The notes under the pieces were generated by a model that saw nothing but the letters and a program-made list of their open reading frames with translations, searched no databases and had not been told where the DNA came from. From M3007 sp964539805 (GTDB lineage Bacteria; Bacteroidota; Bacteroidia; Chitinophagales; Saprospiraceae), in contig CAZIKN010000010.1 of NCBI GenBank assembly GCA_964539805.1, positions 19,317 to 83,316 on the forward strand: a stretch of 64,000 nt of DNA, in the 5' to 3' direction. Both the position numbers and the translations under genes were made by a program. Every line of letters starts with the position of its first letter. Position 1 is the first letter of the stretch. Below are positions 17,618 through 25,806 of the stretch, in pieces.

Positions 17618-20600
17618 TTACCTTTTGAGCACAAAACGCTCTGTCACCTGTGACCCATCGGGCCAAACCAGGTTCATGTAGTACAATCCATCGCTCAGAT
17701 TTTCAGGAAGTTGCAATTGTATTCGGCTCCCCGAAACGCTGTTCTCCACTTGTACGGTTTGCCCCAGGGTATTCAGAATACCAAGGCGCAACGGGGCAGC
17801 ATCAGGCCCAAAATCAATCACTAATAGTCCCCTGGAAGGATTAGGGGAAAGCGTAAAGCGTGGGGCAGGATCGGCCTCCTTGCTCCTGTTGCCATCATAA
17901 GGCTGGGCCGGACAGTTGAAGGTGTTGAGGTAGGCCTCGTAATACTCGCCGTTTTCTAAGCGCACGGCCACTAAGATGTACACGGGCGCCGACTGCTGTG
18001 GCAGGCTGTACTCAAAAATGTCGCTGGCTCCACCTTTCAGACCTCCCGTCTGGGCCTTGAAGCGGATGGACGCGAAGGGCGAGGCGTTGGGGTTGCGCAC
18101 GTCATACGCGCGCCCTGCGGGCGCGGTGGTGTACACGGAGCCGCCTGTGGGGGACACGGCATTCACGCCATTGGGGCTTTGGATATAGACAAACTGCACG
18201 GGAGAGGGGCAGCTGTTGCTCAGGCGGATGCGGTAGCGGCGCTGGCCCTGTGCGTCAAATTTTACGCTCAGCAACTCATAGCGCATACAGTTTGGTCCGG
18301 CCTTGAAGTCACAGGCCGTTTCCGGGTTCACCACCGTGACCTTGAAACAGCAAGTATCCTTAGCGCCGCAGCTGTTGGAGGCCTCATAACACACCGTATT
18401 GATGCCTGTGGGGAAAATGGCGCCCACGCCCGGGCCTTGTATCAGTTTCAGGGTGATTTTCGGGTCGGGACAATCCGTTTGGGCGGTGGGCAGGGAATAA
18501 TCTACCACGGTGCCGCTGCTGTTGGGCGGCAGGGTTACGGTGAGGTCAGCCGGGCAACTGATGTCCACATTGGTGACAACAAGACGGAGGATGTTGGTCA
18601 CGATGGAATCACAACCGGCAGCTGTGGTAAATGACTGCAGCACGGTATCTGATTGGGTGTATTGCTTGCCATCTATCACAATGGTGTCACCGGGGTAAAA
18701 TGTGATGTTCCTGACGGTGCGGATGGTGTCACAAGCATCAGGGCAAAGAGAGCAAAGTGTATAGGGGAAAAGGCTAAATGCCGTGGCTTGGGGCTTTGGC
18801 TTTGTTTCCCAACCGCGAATCTTTATGGATGCTCCCATTACGGCTGTTTCAACGCTAATGGAATGGGATTTTTCAATGATTTCTATAGGCTGCACTATAG
18901 CACAACTATCTCCGGCATTGCCGTCTTTGTCCATTTTAACAAGCAAAGAGCCGCTTTGCGGACTGCCATCGGGCAGATTGAATTCTGTTGCTCCCGTAAT
19001 AAAAATATTATCCCCTGTCACCTGGAGGGAGTGCTGGCTTGGCGGCCACACTACATTGATTGTGCCGAAACTTTTTGACCAGACAAGCTTGCCATCCTTG
19101 TCAATTTTTGTTGCTACACGGGTTAATCTTTGGCCATTTTGTATAGGCAACTCAAATGTAAACACATAACCATCCGATACTGCGGCTACGGAGCCAACAC
19201 TGAGATAAGGTACATTAATATTGGCAATACTATAACTTTTTAACCAGACAGGGTTGCCGTCAATAGTGGTCTTACGAAGATAGATTGACTTATCCGCCTG
19301 GTACATCAAGGTAATAAGGTTGCCGTCATTATCTACAGCAGCGGGGCCTCCAATGGGCGGAAACTGCACAGCGCTGGGCAGTTTGATTTTTTGGGCCATA
19401 GTGCCGGTTGTAAGATCAATGATCGCGAAACCATCCAATTGTTTTCCCTGGACGACATCAGCAATAAATCCGTTGAGAAGCAATTGGTTTTCGTGCTTCA
19501 CGGCACCCAGCACCCTTATGTTTGGCCCAAACTGCTTTTGGCTGCCGTTGATGATTTGGCCCGAATTTCTATCTAATTCACAATACTCCGTCAATTCTGC
19601 CGCTACAAATCCTATGAGTGAATAACAGACTACATAATTATTGCCCGGTGTTTTCTCTGCTATAATTTTGGGGAATGGCATGGTTTCAGGTGTTGTCACT
19701 TCTGTTATCCAGAGCATCTGATCTGTATTTGGATTGTAACGGAACACGTTGAAAAAGCGCAGGCCTCCCGCAACACGCTCAATTTGGCCTCTTGTGCCAA
19801 CCAAATTTCCCTCTGAGTCCTCTATCATTTGCAAAACATAGAACTTGTCAATGGTTTCAAATTTTCGGGACCACAATATTTCTCCATTGGGTTTTGATTT
19901 GGTAATGGTCCACATATACTGGTTGTCAGGAGCATACAGCTCCCCTGCCGTGTAAATACTGCCATCAGAAGCAGCAAGTATTACCCGCCCGTTACTGGCT
20001 TCCAGCCCGGCATAATTTACTTTAAAAAATGCGTCGGCCTTATCACCACAGTGCCGCTCATCCAATCGTATATTATAGGTGATCAAGCTGTCACAAGCGC
20101 CCGAAACTGCCGTAATGGTATCCGTAACTGTGCTTGTTTGCCTGTAGGTTTTCCCATTGATCACCACAGCGTCGCCCGGCAGCAATACGATGCTGACAAG
20201 GCGGGTAGGCAATGGCACAACATGCACCGCAATGGTATCAAACTGTTGCCGCCCGCAAGCGTCAATGGTTCGCACAAAATAGTCACCCTCCTCCGTAACC
20301 GTGTAGGTACGCGCCGTAGGGCCGCCCTGCCACTGGTAATTGATGAAGTCGGGGCCGGCATCCAGCGTGACGGATTGGCCAACACAGATATTGCGATCAG
20401 GGCCAAGATCCAATTTCGAGAGCGGCGGCAAGGCGAGGGTAATGCTGTCAAGATTATTGGCATAGCCGCATTCCAAAAATCCGCCATTCAAAGGAAAATC
20501 CAGGGCGGAAATCGGCGTAGGCACATCGCCTTTGCTTCCCACGAGGACATACAGTTTTGTATTTTGGAACCAGCCTGGCTCAAGGTCAAGCGGGAAAACC

Positions 20601-22165
20601 TTGCACTCGCCCGCCTCAAGCGTGTCCGGCAGTGCTACTGTTTGTAAAGCGTTGGCCGTCGTTGTGAAGGGGTTGTTGTCGTAAAATGTCACATTGATCG
20701 CTTGCGCAGTGGCTGATCCGCCCTCATTGCAAAGACGAAGACCAAAACGGATGTTCCCGTTGGTGCAAAATACGCTGTCAAGGGCTTGTATGGCCAGGTC
20801 AGGCTCACAACAGGGCGAAAGTGGGCATATACCGCATACCGTTAAAGCGTCGTCTTCGTAAATCACGCCCCCATCACCCAAAAAGACACTCCCTGCTACT
20901 TTGTTCATAACCAACAAGTTAGTCTGTGCTGGCATGTTTTCCTGACTTACAGATGCCTCGCTTACAAAACTGCACGAATCCTTCAGGCCTATGTTGAGGT
21001 CGGTACTGATCAGCAGGACATCGCTCATGCCGTTATAGCTGAAATAATCAGTCATCAGGAGCTGATCCGCTACCCTGATGAGCTGCCCCTGACGCACCGG
21101 ATTTAGCGTCAATGGTGCCGTCAAATTGGAAGTTTTGATGGTTTTGGCCTGAATCATCTGGCCATTTTTATCGGTTTTTAAGATGCCCCATTGGTTGTCG
21201 GCCATTTTCCCAAAAATGACATATCCATCCGGCACGGACACTACATCTTCGGCAATCATGGAAAAATCGTATCGTTTCAGCCATAACAGGGTTCCGTCAA
21301 GATTATGTTTGGCCAAATATACAAATCGGCCCAAAGCCGTGTTGAGCATATCCTTCAACCCGCTACCCACCAAGATAGCCGAGGAATCATCCAATACCAT
21401 GTCATCATAGGAAATATCGGAAGTGATGGCAGTTGTAGTGTCGGCAACAATTACCCTGTTCCATTCCGGCTCGTCCGTTTGGGTCGAGATTTTACAGAAC
21501 AGAGGCACAAATGGGCTTGACGCATTGGCACGGCGCCCTCCAACCGCATAGATACTGCCCTGATCTGTGATCATCTTTTGAAAAGTGGTGGCGCTGCTGC
21601 CCGAAGCGGTGTATTGGTTTATACCGCCGGTGCTTACAACCAAGCCCGTATTGCGATTTATCTCAATAATTTCCGGGCGTGTAACTCCTCCCCCGGTTCT
21701 GGAGACCGTCAGGAGAAAATTACCGCCCGGGCCATTTTCAACGATACTCGAAGGGATGGGAGACGCATTGCCCGTACCCTTAAACCAATACAAGGTGTCA
21801 CCCACCGGGTCAAAGCGCATGACATAGGTATTGCGTGTGGTGGGTGTAGGGCTTTGTCTGGAACAGAAGACAATCTTGCCCTCCGAGTCTTCCAATATTT
21901 CCACAATACTGCTGTTGTTGGTGGGCGTACCGATGGGTATGCTGCGCATCCAGAGCAGTTCCCCCTCGGGGTTTAATTTGAGGATAAAAGGGTGGATGTC
22001 CTTTTTCCCGGCAAGGTAAAAGTTGCCATCAGCTGTAGGGCACATGCTCTGGGATTGCAGGGCTAATTGTGGGTCGCTAAGGCGCTTGAGGTAAGGGACG
22101 GGCGTTTGCGCACATAGCCAATGGCCGATGGCTGCAAAGAGTGCCAACAGTAAAAAACGTGACAT
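17618..22165 (-). CDS. T9SS-sorted propeller/CARDB/HYR surface protein (second paralogue)
   Basis: 1515 residues from ATG 22165, chosen because it starts the signal peptide MSRFLLLALFAAIGHWLCAQ. Order: propeller-like unit (about 20-450, CPTADGNFYLAGKKD, EDSEG), CARDB-like domain (CEPDLAIQALDSVFC), PKD/Ig-like domain (LDAGPDFINYQWQGG), second propeller unit, Ig-like linker, HYR domain (CPADLTVTLPPNSSGTVVDY), the family module ending NCPAQPYDGNR, and a T9SS tail (FTLSPNPSRGLLVIDFG...RFVLKR). The HYR-to-NCPAQPYDGNR stretch is close to identical to the 8014 gene even at DNA level, while the sorting tail differs from both neighbours, indicating mosaic exchange. Intact single frame, unlike the first paralogue. 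Confidence 0.88.
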   Translation of the reverse strand: MSRFLLLALFAAIGHWLCAQTPVPYLKRLSDPQLALQSQSMCPTADGNFYLAGKKDIHPFILKLNPEGELLWMRSIPIGTPTNNSSIVEILEDSEGKIVFCSRQSPTPTTRNTYVMRFDPVGDTLYWFKGTGNASPIPSSIVENGPGGNFLLTVSRTGGGVTRPEIIEINRNTGLVVSTGGINQYTASGSSATTFQKMITDQGSIYAVGGRRANASSPFVPLFCKISTQTDEPEWNRVIVADTTTAITSDISYDDMVLDDSSAILVGSGLKDMLNTALGRFVYLAKHNLDGTLLWLKRYDFSMIAEDVVSVPDGYVIFGKMADNQWGILKTDKNGQMIQAKTIKTSNLTAPLTLNPVRQGQLIRVADQLLMTDYFSYNGMSDVLLISTDLNIGLKDSCSFVSEASVSQENMPAQTNLLVMNKVAGSVFLGDGGVIYEDDALTVCGICPLSPCCEPDLAIQALDSVFCTNGNIRFGLRLCNEGGSATAQAINVTFYDNNPFTTTANALQTVALPDTLEAGECKVFPLDLEPGWFQNTKLYVLVGSKGDVPTPISALDFPLNGGFLECGYANNLDSITLALPPLSKLDLGPDRNICVGQSVTLDAGPDFINYQWQGGPTARTYTVTEEGDYFVRTIDACGRQQFDTIAVHVVPLPTRLVSIVLLPGDAVVINGKTYRQTSTVTDTITAVSGACDSLITYNIRLDERHCGDKADAFFKVNYAGLEASNGRVILAASDGSIYTAGELYAPDNQYMWTITKSKPNGEILWSRKFETIDKFYVLQMIEDSEGNLVGTRGQIERVAGGLRFFNVFRYNPNTDQMLWITEVTTPETMPFPKIIAEKTPGNNYVVCYSLIGFVAAELTEYCELDRNSGQIINGSQKQFGPNIRVLGAVKHENQLLLNGFIADVVQGKQLDGFAIIDLTTGTMAQKIKLPSAVQFPPIGGPAAVDNDGNLITLMYQADKSIYLRKTTIDGNPVWLKSYSIANINVPYLSVGSVAAVSDGYVFTFELPIQNGQRLTRVATKIDKDGKLVWSKSFGTINVVWPPSQHSLQVTGDNIFITGATEFNLPDGSPQSGSLLVKMDKDGNAGDSCAIVQPIEIIEKSHSISVETAVMGASIKIRGWETKPKPQATAFSLFPYTLCSLCPDACDTIRTVRNITFYPGDTIVIDGKQYTQSDTVLQSFTTAAGCDSIVTNILRLVVTNVDISCPADLTVTLPPNSSGTVVDYSLPTAQTDCPDPKITLKLIQGPGVGAIFPTGINTVCYEASNSCGAKDTCCFKVTVVNPETACDFKAGPNCMRYELLSVKFDAQGQRRYRIRLSNSCPSPVQFVYIQSPNGVNAVSPTGGSVYTTAPAGRAYDVRNPNASPFASIRFKAQTGGLKGGASDIFEYSLPQQSAPVYILVAVRLENGEYYEAYLNTFNCPAQPYDGNRSKEADPAPRFTLSPNPSRGLLVIDFGPDAAPLRLGILNTLGQTVQVENSVSGSRIQLQLPENLSDGLYYMNLVWPDGSQVTERFVLKR

Positions 22166-22266
22166 AAAAAGGCGGATTTTGAAATGTGAAAAAAGGATGA
22201 ACAAAAGCCAATTTGCGCTTTTGTGCACCATGTATTATAAGACAAAAAAAAGGGATTATACAATGG

Positions 22267-22328
22267 CAAATATAGGCCTGTATCCAACATAAAAACCACC
22301 AAAATCAAGTTTTGCAAGATCGGCGACG
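22267..22328 (-). promoter_or_regulatory. Promoter region with shared upstream element (gene at 22165)
   Basis: Minus-strand -7 box TATATTTG (22267-22274) about 100 bp before the ATG. Exactly 27 bp further upstream is the element ATCTTGCAAAACTTGATTT (22302-22320; extended similarity to 22328), also found at the same distance ahead of the paralogue starting at 25618. No good -33 TTG at this copy. Confidence 0.5.
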
Positions 22329-22431
22329 TAAGCAATAATGTACCAATTTTAGCCTTCCACGTTGTTTCGATTTTGGTGATTAATAAACAGTAAAGCTGTT
22401 TTTGGAGGGTATAAATTTACCAAAATTACCT

Positions 22432-22439
22432 TACCTTTG
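22432..22439 (+). promoter_or_regulatory. -7 promoter element for the VapB-like gene
   Basis: TACCTTTG matches the Bacteroidota TAnnTTTG box, 60 bp upstream of the ATG at 22499. A -33 TTG at normal spacing is not evident. Confidence 0.4.
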
Positions 22440-22498
22440 CATTAGAATAGGTAAAAAAGCGAAAGCAATTTGTTTTTGCACCAAACTTGATTTTCATC

Positions 22499-22789
22499 AT
22501 GCAAGTATCTGCTCAACTTAAGCCCTACTGGTTGCTGCTCAAGGATCTGAGCGCGGAAGAAAAACTGTCGCTCATCGAGTTGCTGGTGAAATCGCTGCAA
22601 GGCTCGGCAAGCACGCTTGCCAAGCCAGCAAATCAAAAACAACAGGGCAAAAAGCCAAAGCCCGCTGATGGCAATGAGTGGGTTTATCGGTTCGCCGGAA
22701 GTTGGAACGACTTTCCGGAGACCGCCGAAGAACTGATTGCTTTGATCCATAATGCGCGTACCCCAAGTCGCTCCGTCGAGATGTTATGA
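22499..22789 (+). CDS. VapB-like antitoxin
   Basis: 96 residues from ATG 22499. The N-terminal half (LKPYWLLLKDLSAEEKLSLIELLVKSL) is the helical start seen in short antitoxin-type proteins partnered with PIN toxins; the C-terminal half has a W-V-Y-R-F-A-G-S-W stretch as in toxin-binding tails. Its stop overlaps the next ATG (ATGA, 22786-22789), the usual coupling of toxin-antitoxin genes. The partner toxin is truncated after about 17 codons, so this is probably an orphan antitoxin. Confidence 0.6.
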   Translation: MQVSAQLKPYWLLLKDLSAEEKLSLIELLVKSLQGSASTLAKPANQKQQGKKPKPADGNEWVYRFAGSWNDFPETAEELIALIHNARTPSRSVEML

Positions 22790-22838
22790 AATACCTTCTT
22801 GACACCAACATTATCATTTTTTGGTTAAAAAATCGCTA
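22786..22838 (+). pseudogene. VapC-like PIN toxin, only the first ~17 codons remain
   Basis: ATG 22786 opens MKYLLDTNIIIFWLKNR, the classic PIN-domain start with the first metal-binding Asp (residue 6). Similarity stops there: the sequence enters a hairpin (22845-22867) and then the 3' end of the convergent T9SS gene. Intact VapC proteins are about 130 residues. The frame stays open to 22968 only as antisense of the T9SS gene. Confidence 0.65.
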
Positions 22839-22844
22839 CTCGCT

Positions 22845-22867
22845 CGTTCGGGTCTGCGACCCGAACG
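22845..22867 (-). terminator. Hairpin at the 3' end of the third T9SS paralogue
   Basis: Perfect 9-bp arms (cgttcgggt / acccgaacg) with a 5-bp loop, starting 4 bp after the stop of the minus-strand gene. On the minus strand a run of six T follows about 14 bp later, so it may act as a terminator; it may equally be a REP-like element related to 7944-7965. Confidence 0.5.
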
Positions 22868-22870
22868 CCC

Positions 22871-25618
22871 CTACCTTTCCAACACAAACCGCTCACTTTT
22901 CCGCTTGCCGTCGGGCCAAATCACACTCAAGAGGTATATGCCATCGGACAAGCCACGCTCCAAAGTGATGCCGATTTGGCGATCATTTGTGTTATCGGGG
23001 GCGTAATCCTGTTGGAAAATAATTTGTCCCAATGAATTGACAATCAGTAATTTGATTGCTTCATTAGTCGCAGAATTGCGCTCAGGTATCGCGCCTGTAT
23101 TCGGCTCCACAGGGAAATTTACATACAAAACGCCCGTGGTAGGGTTGGGGAAAATACGGAGGGTAGGCGAGGGTTGCAGCTGTTCTGGCATATCATCTTT
23201 TTCCCTGTTCCCATCATAAGGCTGCGCCGGGCAGTTAAAGGTATTGAGATAAGCCTCATAGTATGCTCCGTTTTCCAAACGCACCCCAATAAGCATATAG
23301 GCAGGCTCGGATTGCTGCGGCAGGATTTGTTCAAATATATCGCTGGCACCGCCCTTTAGCTCGCTTGTTCGGGCTTTAAAGCGGATGGAAGGGAAGGGCG
23401 AAGCATTGGGGTTGCGCACCTCGTATTCGCGGCCAGCGGGCGCGGTGATGTACACGGAACCGCCAGTGGGGGCCACGGCATTCACGCCATTAGGGCTTTG
23501 GACATACACATACTGCACGGCAACGCTACAGGTATTGACTACCCTAAAACGATAACGACGTTGGCCAAAGGCGTCAAAGCGTGTTTCCAGCAGCTCAAAG
23601 CGCAGGCAATCGGGGCTGTTCTTGGCATCGCAAGGCAGCTCGGGATTAAGTACCGTGACCGTAAAGCAGCAGCTGTTGCTCACTTTGCAGAGGTTATCGG
23701 CCCGGTAACATACGGTTGTAGTGCCTGAGGGAAAACTGCCCCCGGAGGGTGGGCCTTGCAAGCGCGTGTAAACCAGGTTGGGATTGGGGCAATCCGTGCT
23801 GGCTGTTACTTTGTCATAATCTACTTTCACGGTGGTGGCGCCAGCGGCCAGCGTTACGCTGAGATCAGCTGGGCATTTAAGGTCCACTTTGGATTGTATC
23901 AGGAAAATGTTGTGGGTCACGGTGGAGTCACAGCCCGCTTTTGTTTTTAGTTTTTGCACCACTGTGGCCGATTGGCCGTATTTCACGCCTGCAATGACAA
24001 CGGTGTCGCCGGGAAAAATCGGGATGTTGCGAAACTGGTTATAGACGGGGGAAAAAGATACTTTTACGGTATCGCGGAGGGTTTGGCCACAGCTGTCCAC
24101 TACTTCCACGGAGAAGCTGCCGGGCACTTTTACCAGCAGGGTGCGCGTGCTGGCTCCTGTTGACCATTTGTAGGAGGCAAAGCCCGGGCCTGCATCCAGG
24201 GTCGTGGTTTGGTTTTGGCAGATGTTTTGGTCAGGGCCGAGCGAAATTTGTTGCGGACATAGATTTCTTACCTGTTCCCAGGCTTCTTCTGAAAAATTCA
24301 GGTTTACTTCCTCCGCTTTTGCGCTGATAGCCACTTGAACAGGCGAATAGGGCTGTGTGATGGGCGTTTCGCTACTCCAAGTGATCTGTGCCGTTTTGGT
24401 GCCCACACAATTACCCTCAACCTCAAGGTCGAGGGTAGTGCGGATCAGCACGATGTCCTCATCCTGAAAAGGGCGCGTATGGTCAAGCGCCAACAAATAT
24501 CCCTTGTGGTAAAGCAGCAGCTTATGACGTGGGGAAAAAGCACCCAGAAAGGCATTATCGTCTTTGATGGTAAAAAGGCGATGGTCCAAAACCGCACCGT
24601 TTTTGTCCAAATTGACCAAAATCCAGCGCGAACCGCGCAAAGTAAGCATCATGGTATAGCCATTGGGCGTAGTGACCATATACGGCCGGCCCACTACATT
24701 TTCAGTTATTACTTCATAGTTTTTGGCCCAGATTATTGCGCCGGACAGCTCGCTCTTTTGAAGGCGTATGCCCAAACCGCCCCCGGAAAGCTTGAGGCCG
24801 GTGCCAGCGATCAGAAAATCAGCCCCATCCGAAATGATGCTGCCAAAGGTGAAGGTGTTGCGGGCGAAAAATGAAACATCAGGTTCTTCTGATGTTATCC
24901 ATAGCGCACTGTCGAGCGAGGCCGATATTTTACCCATTGCGGGCTGTACCCTGTCATCGCTTTCTGTGCTTCCCACCACCCAAAGGGCATCATCACGATA
25001 CACCATTTCAGACAGCACCAAATGGGTATCACCGCGAAACTCGATGGCCTTATTGGGCAGCACTTCGCCCGTCAGGCGATCCAGTTCGTACAATTCGCTG
25101 CGGGTTTTACCCACAGGGCCGGAGCCATCAAAACGGTGGGCATGAAGGATAAAATTTCCGCCTGCGCCTTTTTCCAATATGCCCCTGGCCGTTGGGCTGT
25201 TTTGTTTGTACTGTTTGGCCCAAAGAATGGTATTCGACTTGGGATCATAGCGCATCACCAAACTGAGCCAACTGGTGGGAGAATCACCCTTGGCAGCACA
25301 AAGCACAATATTGCCATCGGAATCCTCCATGATTTGTACGGGCGTGCCCGTGCCAAAAGCATCCGTTGACGAAAACTTGCGCAGCCAAAGGCATTTACCT
25401 ATGGGTGTAATTTTTGCGATAAAATTTTCATCACGCTGATAACCAGCAAGATACAAGTTGCCATCGGCGCTCGGACAAATGCCATAGGCACGGTCATGGG
25501 CATCCGCCTGGCCAATGCGTTGGATATAGGTGAGCGGTGAATCACAGGGGATCTTAGTTTGTGCAACAGCAAAACAGGCATTAAAAAGGCTTAAGGCCAA
25601 AAGGAAAAATCTCGGCAT
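22871..25618 (-). CDS. T9SS-sorted propeller/HYR surface protein (third, shorter paralogue)
   Basis: 915 residues from ATG 25618, signal peptide MPRFFLLALSLFNACFAVAQ. It has a single propeller unit (CPSADGNLYLAGYQRD, EDSDGNIVLC, MRYDPKSNTILWAKQY), a PKD/Ig-like domain (LDAGPGFASYKWSTGAS), an Ig-like linker, a HYR domain (CPADLSVTLAAGATTVKVDY), the module ending NCPAQPYDGNR, and a T9SS type A tail beginning IFPNPTTGVLYVNF and ending RFVLER. It lacks the CARDB domains and second propeller of the other two. Its sorting tail is close to that of the 8014 gene but not the 17618 gene. The gene end abuts the truncated VapC remnant. Confidence 0.88.
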   Translation of the reverse strand: MPRFFLLALSLFNACFAVAQTKIPCDSPLTYIQRIGQADAHDRAYGICPSADGNLYLAGYQRDENFIAKITPIGKCLWLRKFSSTDAFGTGTPVQIMEDSDGNIVLCAAKGDSPTSWLSLVMRYDPKSNTILWAKQYKQNSPTARGILEKGAGGNFILHAHRFDGSGPVGKTRSELYELDRLTGEVLPNKAIEFRGDTHLVLSEMVYRDDALWVVGSTESDDRVQPAMGKISASLDSALWITSEEPDVSFFARNTFTFGSIISDGADFLIAGTGLKLSGGGLGIRLQKSELSGAIIWAKNYEVITENVVGRPYMVTTPNGYTMMLTLRGSRWILVNLDKNGAVLDHRLFTIKDDNAFLGAFSPRHKLLLYHKGYLLALDHTRPFQDEDIVLIRTTLDLEVEGNCVGTKTAQITWSSETPITQPYSPVQVAISAKAEEVNLNFSEEAWEQVRNLCPQQISLGPDQNICQNQTTTLDAGPGFASYKWSTGASTRTLLVKVPGSFSVEVVDSCGQTLRDTVKVSFSPVYNQFRNIPIFPGDTVVIAGVKYGQSATVVQKLKTKAGCDSTVTHNIFLIQSKVDLKCPADLSVTLAAGATTVKVDYDKVTASTDCPNPNLVYTRLQGPPSGGSFPSGTTTVCYRADNLCKVSNSCCFTVTVLNPELPCDAKNSPDCLRFELLETRFDAFGQRRYRFRVVNTCSVAVQYVYVQSPNGVNAVAPTGGSVYITAPAGREYEVRNPNASPFPSIRFKARTSELKGGASDIFEQILPQQSEPAYMLIGVRLENGAYYEAYLNTFNCPAQPYDGNREKDDMPEQLQPSPTLRIFPNPTTGVLYVNFPVEPNTGAIPERNSATNEAIKLLIVNSLGQIIFQQDYAPDNTNDRQIGITLERGLSDGIYLLSVIWPDGKRKSERFVLER

Positions 25619-25713
25619 GGTATAAAATAATTAGAATGGGGGGGAAGATCTTTGGTCACAGCATAAAGGCAAACATCTCCATATCCTGCAACCTGTCGGG
25701 ATTAAAAGGAAAG

Positions 25714-25775
25714 CAAATATAATTGTGCGGCTAAAACCCCCAATAACTAAATCAAGTTTTGCAAGATTGCCGACG
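25714..25775 (-). promoter_or_regulatory. Promoter with shared upstream element (gene at 25618)
   Basis: Minus strand: TTG (25741-25743), 19-bp spacer, TATATTTG (25714-25721), a textbook Bacteroidota promoter about 96 bp before the ATG. The element ATCTTGCAAAACTTGATTT (25749-25767) begins 27 bp upstream of the -7 box, as at the 22165 gene; similarity continues to 25775 with two mismatches. Confidence 0.65.
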
Positions 25776-25806
25776 CTTAGTCCCCTCACATTATCACATT
25801 ATATTA

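Noticed and set aside
22786..22968. Full small protein continuing from the PIN-like start
   Set aside because: After codon 17 the frame runs through a hairpin and the antisense strand of a T9SS gene, so only the start is gene-derived.
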